64,000 bases of DNA from Salinibacter pepae. GTDB lineage: Bacteria > Bacteroidota > Rhodothermia > Rhodothermales > Salinibacteraceae. The position numbers and the translations under genes were made by a program. This document shows positions 1 to 8,274 of the stretch, one piece after another; within the stretch, counting starts at the first letter, position 1, and each line of letters begins with the position of its first letter. The DNA is taken from contig NZ_CAMTTE010000001.1 in assembly GCF_947077775.1 (NCBI RefSeq), positions 62,001 through 126,000 of the forward strand. Reading direction: 5' to 3'. Under the pieces are notes generated by a model. It searched no databases. It had not been told where the DNA came from and saw only the letters and a list, made by a program, of their open reading frames with translations.

Positions 1-60
1 TCGGAGGGCATCGGGGAGGGGGGCGGAGCCGAACCAGCGGGCTTCGAGGGTGAATGTCAT
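1..60 (-). CDS. Start of an unidentified gene, cut by the window edge
   Basis: An ATG on the minus strand at 58-60 opens a frame that reads to the window edge (20 codons, beginning MTFTLEARWFGSAP). The peptide is too short for family assignment and no clear Shine-Dalgarno precedes it. It points away from the decayed transposon next to it, so the element's right end lies about 40 bases upstream of this start. It may be a real gene whose promoter region was hit by the insertion, or chance. Confidence 0.4.
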   Translation of the reverse strand, partial: MTFTLEARWFGSAPLPDALR

Positions 61-98
61 TGGTCAGAACGGACACTGAGTAGAGCGGAAGTGCGGCC

Positions 99-330
99 TT
101 GACTTCTCCCCCGGCTGCTCGGAGAGTACCCCTCCGGGGCAAAGCGCGGGAGATTCTCCTGCGGGCTTCTCTGCCCTTATCCCACGGGTCTACCCGCCTG
201 CCTGTGAGAGCCTTTCGGCTCTGTGCAGGTCTTACCAACGGTCGCCGGGTTACACTGCATATTCGGGCGATGCCGAATACCAGTGGGCGAAGCCATCTCG
301 CCAGCTACCTGGGTAGAACCTCTCGGTTCG
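99..330 (-). ncRNA. Relic of the omega/reRNA region at the 3' end of tnpB
   Basis: In TnpB elements the guide RNA overlaps the tnpB 3' end and the right end and runs into flanking DNA. Here the equivalent stretch on the minus strand is strongly foldable: GCCGAAAGGC-type hairpins near 200-215 and an interrupted CTCCCG...GGGGAG stem near 104-155. The 20 bases beyond TCAA (98 down to 79) would be the guide. This is family knowledge plus visible inverted repeats; there is no evidence of expression, and the partner protein is dead. Confidence 0.4.
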
Positions 331-1428
331 TTCCCAGGATACCTCTTGTTCAAGATATTCCATGCGCCTACTGCGTCTCGGTGTCCGCTGAACTGACACT
401 GTGGGCAGTCGAAGCCTCTGCCGCTGGGCTTATGCCTGTGCTCGCAGTTCGGACACGTCTGTGACGTGTAGGCTTCCGAGGCCCGCTTGGGCGGCCTGTC
501 CGCGAAGCTGGGCCTTGCAGGTGAGCATGTGCTCGAATTTCGAGTATGCCCATTGATGCAGGCGTTGGTTCATTCGGTCACCGTAGGAGATCCGCTCTCG
601 GGTTCCTATGAGGTCTCCGACTACGACCGTTCCTGTCCGTCTCTCGTGGAGGACATTTACAAGCCGCGTCGTGACTTTGGGCAGGAAATCCTCGATCTGG
701 TTGCGGATCTTCGTTCACTGCTGATCTTTCGCTCGAACGAGCCTGCTTCCAACGCCTACTTCCCTTGTTCTTACGGTCGATCATTGACCGAAGACTTGAA
801 TATATTGGGTTGTGTTGCCTGCGGAGCGAGCGGAGCCGCCCGCCATGAACACTGGTGTCTTCTCCGCCCTCAACGTAGACCGTCGCAAGATGCTTCTCGC
901 CAAAGCCTACGCCACCCTTCGTGCTCCCCTTCGGCTCTTCGTCTTCTTCGACGTTGTGCTGAGCGCGAAAGCTCGTACTGGTCGCCGTCCCCCCCGATCT
1001 CGACCCGCTTCGGTTCTTTGCCGGACGGCCAGTCGATCAGTACAGGGAGGCACGCCGTCGTCTCGAAGACGAGTCGCAGAGGCCTTCCACTGCACCTTGA
1101 AGTCCCGCTTCTGCTTGTAGGGCGGGCGCAGCCCCTCGTAGTTGCCGGTCTTCCGCTTCTTGCGCCACGCATTAAGGCTGTCGTAGAAGCTGTCGGCGAC
1201 GGCCTGCGCGGATTGGCTATGAAGTCCGTCGAAGCCCTTGCAGTACATCGTTTGCGCTTGGCCTTTCGAGGGCCAGTATCCTTGGCGGTCTACAAAGCGC
1301 CAGTGCCATTTCGCCACTGTATACCACAGATTCCCCGCTCGCCGCGCAAGGCGGTCGAGTTGATCGGTTCTGCCCAATTTGAGTGTGCGGGTCAGGTACA
1401 TACGCTGGATTGATCTCTTCGAGATCAT
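177..1428 (-). pseudogene. tnpB: tnpB (OrfB) RNA-guided nuclease gene, frameshifted
   Basis: The gene reads from an ATG at 1428 to a TAA at 177-179, but only by changing frame about four times (near 1085, 950, 735 and 500). In order, the pieces show the N-terminal domain (LTRTLKLGRTDQ), the RuvC-I region, a VVVGDLIGTRERISYGDR block, and the C-terminal zinc ribbon TSQTCPNCEHRH...FDCPQC followed by the third RuvC motif GHRDAVGAWN. Summed length is about 417 codons, normal for TnpB. The first RuvC motif reads GVGFGEKHLATV where the family has G-V-D-F/L-G-E, so the catalytic Asp codon (905-907) is now Gly. With the frameshifts this makes an active protein impossible. Identity is secure; the exact frameshift bases are approximate. 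Confidence 0.85.
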
Positions 1429-1636
1429 GAGAAGAGTCCCCGAACCGACAGGTTCATAGTCCCACCCAAAGGAGGGACCTTTACTGCTCTTCTCGTGCTT
1501 TGCTCAATACTGTAACCGGGGGGCATTGCGGGGAAGGCCCGAAGGGCGCCTCTTGGTGCCTCGTTTGCGAGTCGAGACAACGCCCTCCGCGCACTGGGGT
1601 TCAGACTTCCGAGGGCCGACAACCGATGGATCCCGA

Positions 1637-1789
1637 ATGTATCGTCTTGTCTGGTTCTGGACCGTTGGGTCTTCGCCGGCATCTCTCTGGTGGGCCCTCA
1701 TGGGAGCGTCGTTGTGCGGCGTCTGTCTGGCATCGGGCCCGCGTCCCGCGGCGGCGCAAGGCGGGGCGAACGGTCTCGGCGACGCGTAA
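1637..1789 (+). CDS. Short signal-peptide-like ORF, possible gene remnant
   Basis: The 50-codon frame starts MYRLVWFWTVG, continues with a hydrophobic core and ends in a plausible signal-peptidase site (PRPAAAQ|GG), then stops eight codons later. This is what remains when an exported protein loses its mature part, or a chance frame in GC-rich DNA. It lies just outside the IS element, so damage at the time of insertion is possible. No domain is recognisable. Confidence 0.25.
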   Translation: MYRLVWFWTVGSSPASLWWALMGASLCGVCLASGPRPAAAQGGANGLGDA

Positions 1790-1876
1790 GTGGGGGGCAA
1801 CCGGCCCGAACGAACTTGTGCGGGGTCGCGACGTTCAGACTACTCCATTGGCTGTTCACCAGTCTACTCCACCTGT

Positions 1877-2257
1877 ATGGAAACGCTCCGCTGCAAGACG
1901 TGTGGATGTGAAAGTCTGCGTCCAATGCAGGTTGTCTTTGAAGAGGAGGACCAGTTCGACAACCCGCTCGGCGAGGAGCAAGAGTCTCGCTTTTATAGCT
2001 GCCAGGTTTGTGGCGACAACTGGCTGTCAGTGAAGGAAAAGACGGCCGACGGCGAGTGCACCATTACGTTTGTTCACCAGATGGAGACCGCTCCCGTTCT
2101 CAAGCGTGTGGCTCACATGTCGAACGCGGTCGTCATCTCCGACGAGAGCGTCGACGAGTGGGAGTACTTCAAGGGAGACGAGCTGGTCGACGAGGCCGAG
2201 TGGGAGGCCCTGCTCTCGGACCGACGCGATACGCTCAAGGCCACGTGCGTGAATTAG
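1877..2257 (+). CDS. Zinc-ribbon protein of unknown function
   Basis: The 126-residue protein begins METLRCKTCG. It has two CxxC knuckles (C6/C9 and C42/C45) separated by an acidic insert, the layout of a TFIIS/YgiT-like zinc ribbon, followed by an acidic alpha/beta tail of about 75 residues ending near KATCVN. It probably binds one zinc and nucleic acid or a protein partner; the function is not recognisable. The ATG at 1877 is chosen because the zinc ribbon begins there; an upstream extension in the same frame looks non-coding. A strong hairpin terminator follows 40 bases after the stop, so it is likely monocistronic. Confidence 0.7.
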   Translation: METLRCKTCGCESLRPMQVVFEEEDQFDNPLGEEQESRFYSCQVCGDNWLSVKEKTADGECTITFVHQMETAPVLKRVAHMSNAVVISDESVDEWEYFKGDELVDEAEWEALLSDRRDTLKATCVN

Positions 2258-2296
2258 AGCTGACAAGGCTCATCGGGACGCATGTTCGGGCCGCCG

Positions 2297-2325
2297 AGCC
2301 CAGGGCGTCCGGCCCTGGGCTTTTT
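2297..2325 (+). terminator. Rho-independent terminator of the zinc-ribbon gene
   Basis: A perfect 10-bp stem (AGCCCAGGGC / GCCCTGGGCT) with a GTCCG loop is followed directly by T5. The T tract is on the plus strand only, so it serves the gene ending at 2257. Confidence 0.9.
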
Positions 2326-2343
2326 CTGTACCCCGGACGAGAA

Positions 2344-2727
2344 CTATGCCGGATTCAGGGTGCTTTCGATCGCTTCCGTAAGGTCGTCTCGGGTGAAGGG
2401 CTTGCTGACGTACTCGTCGAAGCCTTTTTCGAGAAAGTCCTCGCGGTCGCCCGGCATGGCGTAGGCCGTAAGCGCGATTGCGGGAACTTGGCCCATGCCG
2501 TCACGCTCCCGGATGAGGTGAAGCAGATCCGTCCCGGTCTGGTCCTCACTGAGGTTGATGTCGAGGAGCAGAACCTCAAAGGGTGTTTCTTCTACGGCAG
2601 CGAGCGCCGCCTCGACGCCGGCTACTACTTCGGTTTCGTAGGATCCCTTAAGCAAGTGCTCCAACAGGAGTTGGGTCTCTGAGTTGTCCTCTACGGCCAG
2701 AATGCGGGGGGTCTCCGATGAAGTCAT
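2344..2727 (-). CDS. Single-domain (CheY-like) response regulator
   Basis: The 127-residue protein is one receiver domain with no output domain. The acidic pair E13/D14, the phosphoacceptor D56 (LLLDINLS), T87 (ALTAYA) and K109 (SKPF) are all present, so it should be phosphorylated by a histidine kinase and act by protein contact. No kinase gene lies nearby, so the partner is unknown. It converges on the zinc-ribbon gene across the terminator. It is transcribed from the 2728-2928 spacer, where a 15-base string shared with 9342-9356 lies 25-39 bases upstream of the start. Confidence 0.9.
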   Translation of the reverse strand: MTSSETPRILAVEDNSETQLLLEHLLKGSYETEVVAGVEAALAAVEETPFEVLLLDINLSEDQTGTDLLHLIRERDGMGQVPAIALTAYAMPGDREDFLEKGFDEYVSKPFTRDDLTEAIESTLNPA

Positions 2728-2928
2728 AGATCGAAGGGTGGGGGGTAAGAACTGAAAAAACGAGGGCTTGGGGACGTCGTCTGCGGGCTCAAGCCGATAC
2801 TGATACGGGCGAGGCGGTCGCCAAAATCACGATGCGAATGCGTGCGTAGGGACATTGGATCCATGGAATTCCCTTCCACATCAATCACTGTGCCAGGCTT
2901 CAAACAAGTTTCGGTATTTCCCGACGCG

Positions 2929-5034
2929 TTACGGGGTCCAATGAACCTGAAGTCGGACCTCGCGACGCCGGGATCCCTCGACCTGGTTCAGGCCAGAGCC
3001 GATCGTCGTACGATTGTCGTAGCGGGTCACCCCGTACTTCGCCTCAAGGGCCAGTGAGGAGAACGGTTCGTACCGCACGAGGGCGTAGGCCCGTCGGCCC
3101 CGGTCAAAGAAAACGGGGGCCGAAAAGCTGTATCTCAGATCATGCTCGTAGGCGTAGATGCGAGCCGGAAACCCGTCTGTATCGAAGAATGCGATTCGCA
3201 CATCGGCGGTGAGGGCGGGATGGGGGCTCCAACGAAGCCCCTGAGACAAAAAGAACCCGTTCGACCGTGCGTCCGGGGTTGTATGCAAGGACAGCTCGAG
3301 GCGCGTCCGGGCGGTCAGGGCGTCGCTGAACCGGTATTCGGTATGCCACCGTGTCGAGTACCGGCGTTTTCGCTGCAGGCCTTCCAGGGGCCGACCGGCA
3401 CGGCGGTACTCCGTCCCCTCGTCCTCGTCTTGTACGCGAACCTGAACGTAACTGGAAAGCCAGGGACGGGGGGCATAGTCAAGAACCACACGCGCCTCCC
3501 ATCCGGTGGAGGGACGGGGCACATTGAACTGGAGCCAGGGCGCACGGTACTGATCGAGGTACGCCCCGACGCTCCACGTTGGGCCCAGCTGGAGTTGCAG
3601 GCCCGTGTAGACGCCCATTTCGTTCTGGGGCCGGCTTCCGTCCCCGAAGGCGTTGCCGTAGAACGACGCAAAGTCGGACGGATACCGACGCCCCACCACG
3701 ACCGCCTCGGCGTAGTCCCCGTCCAGTGCGGCGCCCAGCAAGCCGCCAAACGTGCCGTGGGGCGAACGCGCAACGTCCCCGAACACGGTGTAGTCCCCGA
3801 GGAAAACAGTGCCGTACCCCCCAAGCATCGACGTTCCGTCGCCCGTCACTCGGAACCGCCGATAGGGCCGGTCCCCGGGCCGGAGCGGTCGTGAAAAGCG
3901 GGCCCGATAGCCCGTGACCCCGAGGTGGAGCCCGGCCCGTCGGTACGCCAGCGCGCCGCCGAGGGTCGTCTCGCCGAAGGTGCCCTTGCGCGCAAGCTCA
4001 CTGGGGGTGCGGTGTTGCCCGCCGCCGGACACGGTGCGGACCGGACGCGGGCCGGTGCCCCTGGCAGAGGAGGAATCGACCGACGCGTCCCGGCGTCGAC
4101 GAGAGGCGAACGCAGTGAGGGACAGTTCGCCGGGCAGCCCGATGGTGGCCGCCGCGCCACGAAAGAACGAGGTCTCCGAGGCCGAGTGGTAGGGGCGGAC
4201 GCCGCGGCCGCGCTTGTGGGCCGGAGCGATTGGGTCGCGTCCCTTTCCGAACCGAAGCCCCTGCCAGAGGGCGACGCCCTGCCCAAACTGGGCCGTGAAG
4301 TCGCCGAGGACGAGCGTCTTGAGGCGGCCGAGGTCGCGGAGGGCAAGGCTTCCGGTGATGTGGTCGAACCCATAGGTTTGGGTCTGGGGGGACCACCGGA
4401 GCGGCTCACCCGGATCCTTGTCGAGCGTCAGCGCAAGCTGAAGGCGACGCTCGTGGGCCAGCTGGAGACGGGTCGTAAGACGCCCGGGCGGTCCGAGAAA
4501 TCGATCCTCACGAAACCCGCGTCCCAGATCGAGGCGCCGCGTATATCGCTGGGTGAGACGGACGCGAAGATTTGACGTGATTGTGCGGATCGAAGGAAAG
4601 ATCGACTGGGAGGCCGTCTCTTCAAGGTGCAGGAAGGGCCGAACGGACTGAACCGCTGCGGGTCCGATGCCGTCGACAGCCCGCAGTCCTCCCACCGCGT
4701 CGAAGGGGCCGTTGTCATTTCGGTACTGCACGATGCGGTGGGCGTCTCTCGACGTTAGGTGGGGCAGCATCGAGAGATCGGCGACGGAGGCCCGGTTGAG
4801 TGCGAGGGGCTGCGCCTTCAGATTGGCAAGTTGCTCGGCCGCCAGGGTGGCCGTGCGGTCCGTGGTGCTGAGTGCGTCCAGGATCGGCTCCAGCCGCGGG
4901 CCAAGGTTCGTGGTGTCGGCGCGCAGTGTGTCCGGGGGCGTTTGGGCAGTCGTAGGGGACGGCCCCGTGAAGACGGCGAGCAGGCCGAGTAGGAGGGGCA
5001 GGGCACGTTGAGGAACGAGGCGTATCGGAGACAT
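2929..5034 (-). CDS. Helix-hairpin-helix domain fused to an outer-membrane beta-barrel
   Basis: The 701-residue protein has a signal peptide (MSPIRLVPQRALPLLLGLLA...TTAQ). Residues about 55-135 form two ComEA-like helix-hairpin-helix units (LNRASVADLSMLPHLTSRDA and GLRAVDGIGPAAVQSVRPF). The remaining ~550 residues are alternating aromatic/polar strands ending ...VRLQVHWTP, as in a porin-sized outer-membrane barrel. The start at 5034 is preferred over one 36 codons upstream because it gives a clean signal peptide and lies 10 bases after the preceding gene's stop, so the two genes form an operon. HhH units usually bind DNA; here they would sit in the periplasm. Related proteins are annotated across Bacteroidota without known function. 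Confidence 0.8.
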   Translation of the reverse strand: MSPIRLVPQRALPLLLGLLAVFTGPSPTTAQTPPDTLRADTTNLGPRLEPILDALSTTDRTATLAAEQLANLKAQPLALNRASVADLSMLPHLTSRDAHRIVQYRNDNGPFDAVGGLRAVDGIGPAAVQSVRPFLHLEETASQSIFPSIRTITSNLRVRLTQRYTRRLDLGRGFREDRFLGPPGRLTTRLQLAHERRLQLALTLDKDPGEPLRWSPQTQTYGFDHITGSLALRDLGRLKTLVLGDFTAQFGQGVALWQGLRFGKGRDPIAPAHKRGRGVRPYHSASETSFFRGAAATIGLPGELSLTAFASRRRRDASVDSSSARGTGPRPVRTVSGGGQHRTPSELARKGTFGETTLGGALAYRRAGLHLGVTGYRARFSRPLRPGDRPYRRFRVTGDGTSMLGGYGTVFLGDYTVFGDVARSPHGTFGGLLGAALDGDYAEAVVVGRRYPSDFASFYGNAFGDGSRPQNEMGVYTGLQLQLGPTWSVGAYLDQYRAPWLQFNVPRPSTGWEARVVLDYAPRPWLSSYVQVRVQDEDEGTEYRRAGRPLEGLQRKRRYSTRWHTEYRFSDALTARTRLELSLHTTPDARSNGFFLSQGLRWSPHPALTADVRIAFFDTDGFPARIYAYEHDLRYSFSAPVFFDRGRRAYALVRYEPFSSLALEAKYGVTRYDNRTTIGSGLNQVEGSRRREVRLQVHWTP

Positions 5035-5044
5035 GGAAACACCG

Positions 5045-5872
5045 CTACCAATGAACGTCGAGCGACGCGGAGGGCGTCCAGCCGAGCTCGGCGTGTTGCT
5101 CGGCGGCAACGTGTGCCTGCAGCCAGCCGAGGTGGAGTCCAATGCCTCCGGTGAATCGGGGGGGAGCGGTCGTTACGCCCGCGCGAAGTGCGATCAAAGG
5201 GAGGGGGCGAACTTCGAGGCCGCCCCGGACGGCGGCGGGAAAGGCGCGGTCCTTGAAGACGTCCACGAGGACCCGAAGAGCGTCGCCCGCACGGTACTGA
5301 AGGCCCACCGATAGGGTCTGGGGCAGGGGCTCTCCCTCCACCAGCGAGGGGCCGTTGACGTTCGTGGCGTGGGCCCCCAGGTCCAGCGACGACAAGAGGG
5401 GGAGGAGAAGGCCGAGGTGCAGCCCCACGGTGCCGGCGCTCCCGTATCCGTCGATGCGTGTATGGTAGTACCGCCCCGTGAGCCCGAGGTGCACGTGCCG
5501 ACTGGTCCCGAATGAGAGCCCACGCGCATACCCCAGACTGTAATGAACCTCCCGATATCCGTCGCCCCCGAAGGTGCTGGCGCCGCCGGACACGCTTCCC
5601 CACGCGGCGGGCCAGGTGCCCGCCACCGACCCGTACCGAAGTGCCGAAAGCCCGAAGGCTTCCCGGGCGAAAAACGAGACTACCCGGTGAGAGCGCCGGG
5701 CGGCCGCGGCCGGATTGCCGTGCACGCCGGAGGCTGTCGTGAGGGCGGTCGAGGCGTATCCGAGGGCCGATGCCCGGGCCCCGCCGAACAGGTCGTACGT
5801 GGATTGCCCGTGCGCCGGGGACGAGCCGGCCACCAAGCACCCAGCGATAAGAAGCCCCAAGAGATGACGCAT
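5045..5872 (-). CDS. PorV/PorQ-like outer-membrane protein
   Basis: The 275-residue protein has a signal peptide cleaved after AHG and then a glycine- and aromatic-rich series of beta strands (GGARASALGYASTAL near the N-terminus, HVAAEQHAELGWTPSASL at the end). The early 'GNPAA' loop and overall pattern match the PorV/PorQ branch of the FadL-like family, which in Bacteroidota includes type IX secretion outer-membrane components. It is the first gene of an operon with the HhH-barrel gene and is divergent from a PorD-like gene. Assignment to PorQ itself is not certain. Confidence 0.7.
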   Translation of the reverse strand: MRHLLGLLIAGCLVAGSSPAHGQSTYDLFGGARASALGYASTALTTASGVHGNPAAAARRSHRVVSFFAREAFGLSALRYGSVAGTWPAAWGSVSGGASTFGGDGYREVHYSLGYARGLSFGTSRHVHLGLTGRYYHTRIDGYGSAGTVGLHLGLLLPLLSSLDLGAHATNVNGPSLVEGEPLPQTLSVGLQYRAGDALRVLVDVFKDRAFPAAVRGGLEVRPLPLIALRAGVTTAPPRFTGGIGLHLGWLQAHVAAEQHAELGWTPSASLDVHW

Positions 5873-6078
5873 GGCGGAGGGCGACTGGTGCCATGACTTT
5901 GGGTACTAATCGTACTCGTTTGTTTTTAAAAAATCAAATATTAAAAACGATAGACGGGAACGAGGGTCGGGACGAGTGGACCGCACGAATGCCAGAGGAG
6001 ACCGCGTCAGAAACCTCACGGCGAGGGGAGAGGTAGCATGATTCCGCTACCAACTGCTCATCTGTCTCCTCCAGAGCT
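5873..6078. promoter_or_regulatory. Divergent promoter region between the PorV/Q-like and PorD-like genes
   Basis: This 206-base spacer separates two divergent exported-protein genes. It contains the most AT-rich patch of the neighbourhood (about 5925-5952, with TTTTTAAAAAATC and ATTAAAAAC), where both promoters most likely sit. A TTTG lies at its left edge, as in the -33 box of Bacteroidota promoters, but I see no convincing TAnnTTTG partner, so exact boxes are not assigned. Confidence 0.45.
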
Positions 6079-6987
6079 GTGGTTCGAATTCCGGCGGCTG
6101 TGTGGGGACTTGCCGTCCTGGGGACGCTTTTGCTCGCGTCTCCGGCGGGCGGACAGGAATTGCGCTGCCGCGTCCAGATTGACGACTCGCAGATCAGCGG
6201 GGCCGAGTCGGAGTTTGACTTTCTCGACGATCTTGAACGCCAAATCCGGGAGTACATGAACCAACGCTCCTGGACCGACGATGCGTTTCGGCCCCACGAG
6301 CGCATTTCCTGCTCGATGCAAATTGTCCTCCAAGAGTCGATCAGCCTGTCCGAGTTTCGGGCCCGGCTCGTCGTCACGACCCGGCGCCCCATTTACGGGA
6401 CCTCGCAGTCTTCGGTCGTCGCCCGTGTGAACGACCCAGAGTGGCGCTTCGAGTACAGTCGAGGCTCGTCCCTCAATCACGATCTCGACCGGTACAACCC
6501 GCTGACGTCGGTGCTCGACTTCTACGCCTATCTGATCCTCGGGTACGACTACGATACGTTCAGTCCGCTCGGCGGAACGCCTTTTTTCGACCGGGCACAG
6601 ACCGTGGCCGATCAGGCCGAGGGAAGTGGAGACCCGGGCTGGTCCTCGGTGGGGACCCAGCAGACCCGCGTGCAGCTTCTTTCGAACCTGCGCGCCCAGC
6701 GCCATGAGCCCCTGCGTCGGGTGTACTACAAGTACCACCGAAAGGGCCTGGATCGGTTCGTGCAGGAGACCGAAGCGGCCCGAGAAACCCTGTTGGAGGT
6801 GCTCCGGACGCTCCGGACCCTCCGCGACCGTCTGTCGCAATCCGATGCCCTGAACCTCTTTTTCGCGACGAAAAACCAGGAGTTAACCGCAATCTTCGAG
6901 GAGAGTGATCTTGAAGGCCAGGCGCAGGGTCTACTCGTCCAAATGGACCCCTCCCACTCCTCGCAGTACAACCGCCTTGCGGAGTGA
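6079..6987 (+). CDS. PorD-like protein (DUF4835)
   Basis: The 302-residue protein starts at a GTG followed by a signal peptide (MVRIPAAVWGLAVLG...AGGQ). It has the DUF4835 pattern: ELRCRVQIDDSQISG after cleavage, a conserved ERISCSMQIVLQ segment, a DFYAYLILGYDYDTFSPLGG segment, and a helical C-terminal half. The family includes PorD, a periplasmic protein tied to type IX secretion and gliding assembly in Bacteroidota. Its divergent neighbour is PorV/PorQ-like, consistent with a shared outer-membrane or secretion role. The 220-base gap to recA suggests separate transcription. Confidence 0.8.
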   Translation: MVRIPAAVWGLAVLGTLLLASPAGGQELRCRVQIDDSQISGAESEFDFLDDLERQIREYMNQRSWTDDAFRPHERISCSMQIVLQESISLSEFRARLVVTTRRPIYGTSQSSVVARVNDPEWRFEYSRGSSLNHDLDRYNPLTSVLDFYAYLILGYDYDTFSPLGGTPFFDRAQTVADQAEGSGDPGWSSVGTQQTRVQLLSNLRAQRHEPLRRVYYKYHRKGLDRFVQETEAARETLLEVLRTLRTLRDRLSQSDALNLFFATKNQELTAIFEESDLEGQAQGLLVQMDPSHSSQYNRLAE

Positions 6988-7208
6988 ACCGCCCCGTTTC
7001 CGTCGGGCGCTGCGGAATATGTTCGAATCATGTGTTCAGATTTTTGGGCCGGGGACCATCCGGTGGGCTGCTTCGTTCATGCCCGTTGCATCCATACCCC
7101 CCGAGGCACGTTAGATCTGTGTCGTCCTCGTGTCTACGAAGCCACGAATCGGTCGGGGGCGCCCTGCACCGAAATCCGCTCTTTTGATCGAGTCGCGTCA
7201 GGTACGAT

Positions 7209-8270
7209 ATGTCAGACAAGGACGGAGAAGCAAAAGAAAAGGCCCTCGACCTCGCCGTTGAGCAAATTCAACGGGACCACGGCGAGGGGGCAATCATGCG
7301 TCTCAGCGACGATCCCAACCAGGAGGTGGAGGCGATTCCGACGGGCTCCCTCGCGCTCGACGATGCGTTGGGGATCGGGGGGGTCCCCCGTGGACGCATC
7401 ACCGAAATCTTTGGGCCCGAGTCCTCCGGCAAGACGACCCTCGCAGCCCACGTTGTTGCGGAGGCCCAGAAGCTTGGCGGGACGTGCGCGTTCGTGGACG
7501 CCGAGCACGCGTTCGATCCGAACTACGCCGAGCAGCTCGGGGTGGACACGGACGAGCTTCTGATTTCGCAGCCGGACACCGGCGAGCAGGCCCTCAACAT
7601 TACGGACACGCTGGTGCGCAGTGGCGCGCTCGACGTGATTGTCATCGACTCTGTGTCGGCGCTCGTGCCGCAGGCAGAACTGGAGGGGGACATGGGCGAT
7701 ACCCACGTCGGCCTGCAGGCCCGCCTCATGAGCCAAGCCCTCCGCAAGTTGGCGGGCACCATCAACCGCACGAAGACGGCCTTGATTTTCATCAACCAGA
7801 TCCGAATGAAGATCGGGGTGATGTTCGGGAACCCGGAGACAACTTCCGGCGGCCGCGCGCTGAAGTTCTACTCCTCGGTCCGCATGGACATTCGCCGGAT
7901 TGGAGCCGTCAAGGACGGGCAGGATGTCGTGGGCAATCGCACGCGCGTGAAGGTGAAGAAGAACAAGGTGGCACCTCCGTTCAAGGAGGCGGAGTTTGAC
8001 CTGATCTACGGGGAGGGCATCTCGTCGCTCGGAGAGATTATTGACCTGGGCACGGAGTACGACATTCTTCAGAAGCGTGGGTCCTGGTACTCGTACCAGG
8101 ACGAAACCATCGCCCAGGGACGCGAAAACACGAAAGAGTGGCTGGAGGAAAACGACGAGCAGCGTGACGAGATCAAGTCGGCCCTGCGTGGGGAAATTGG
8201 GCTTGCGACGGTCGAAGAGGACTCCGAGGAGGACGAAGAGGAGGCGGAAGCCGCCGCTGAAGAAGCGTAG
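7209..8270 (+). CDS. recA: Recombinase RecA
   Basis: The 353-residue protein is the ATP-dependent strand-exchange recombinase of homologous repair and SOS signalling. The Walker A motif GPESSGKT is at 69-76, the [10 protein letters not shown] and [10 protein letters not shown] segments follow, and loop L2 ([20 protein letters not shown]) is intact. The C-terminal tail is strongly acidic ([17 protein letters not shown]), stronger than in mesophiles and fitting a salt-in halophile. No lexA or recX is adjacent and I see no clear LexA-box palindrome in the 7000-7208 spacer. The PAP2 gene starts four bases after the stop, so read-through is likely. Confidence 0.98.
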   Translation: MSDKDGEAKEKALDLAVEQIQRDHGEGAIMRLSDDPNQEVEAIPTGSLALDDALGIGGVPRGRITEIFGPESSGKTTLAAHVVAEAQKLGGTCAFVDAEHAFDPNYAEQLGVDTDELLISQPDTGEQALNITDTLVRSGALDVIVIDSVSALVPQAELEGDMGDTHVGLQARLMSQALRKLAGTINRTKTALIFINQIRMKIGVMFGNPETTSGGRALKFYSSVRMDIRRIGAVKDGQDVVGNRTRVKVKKNKVAPPFKEAEFDLIYGEGISSLGEIIDLGTEYDILQKRGSWYSYQDETIAQGRENTKEWLEENDEQRDEIKSALRGEIGLATVEEDSEEDEEEAEAAAEEA

Positions 8271-8274
8271 GCTC

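Larger units (their letters stand above)
99..1505 (-). mobile_element. Decayed IS1341/IS605-type (TnpB-only) insertion element
   Basis: The element is bounded by structured ends typical of IS200/IS605 elements. On the minus strand the left end holds two short hairpins just before the tnpB start (1459-1478, GTCCC paired around a TTTG loop; 1442-1455, GAACC/GGTTC). The right end after the tnpB stop is GC-rich and foldable and finishes in TCAA at 102-99, the right-end cleavage tetranucleotide known from IS608. No TnpA-like Y1 transposase lies in the unit. The left boundary near 1500 is approximate and no target duplication is expected for this family. Confidence 0.75.

Noticed and set aside
487-1413. 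308-codon open frame on the plus strand
   Set aside because: It is antisense to the TnpB remnant, whose zinc ribbon and RuvC segments are clearly on the minus strand.
7000-7208. LexA box upstream of recA
   Set aside because: No convincing palindromic SOS box was found by eye in the spacer.
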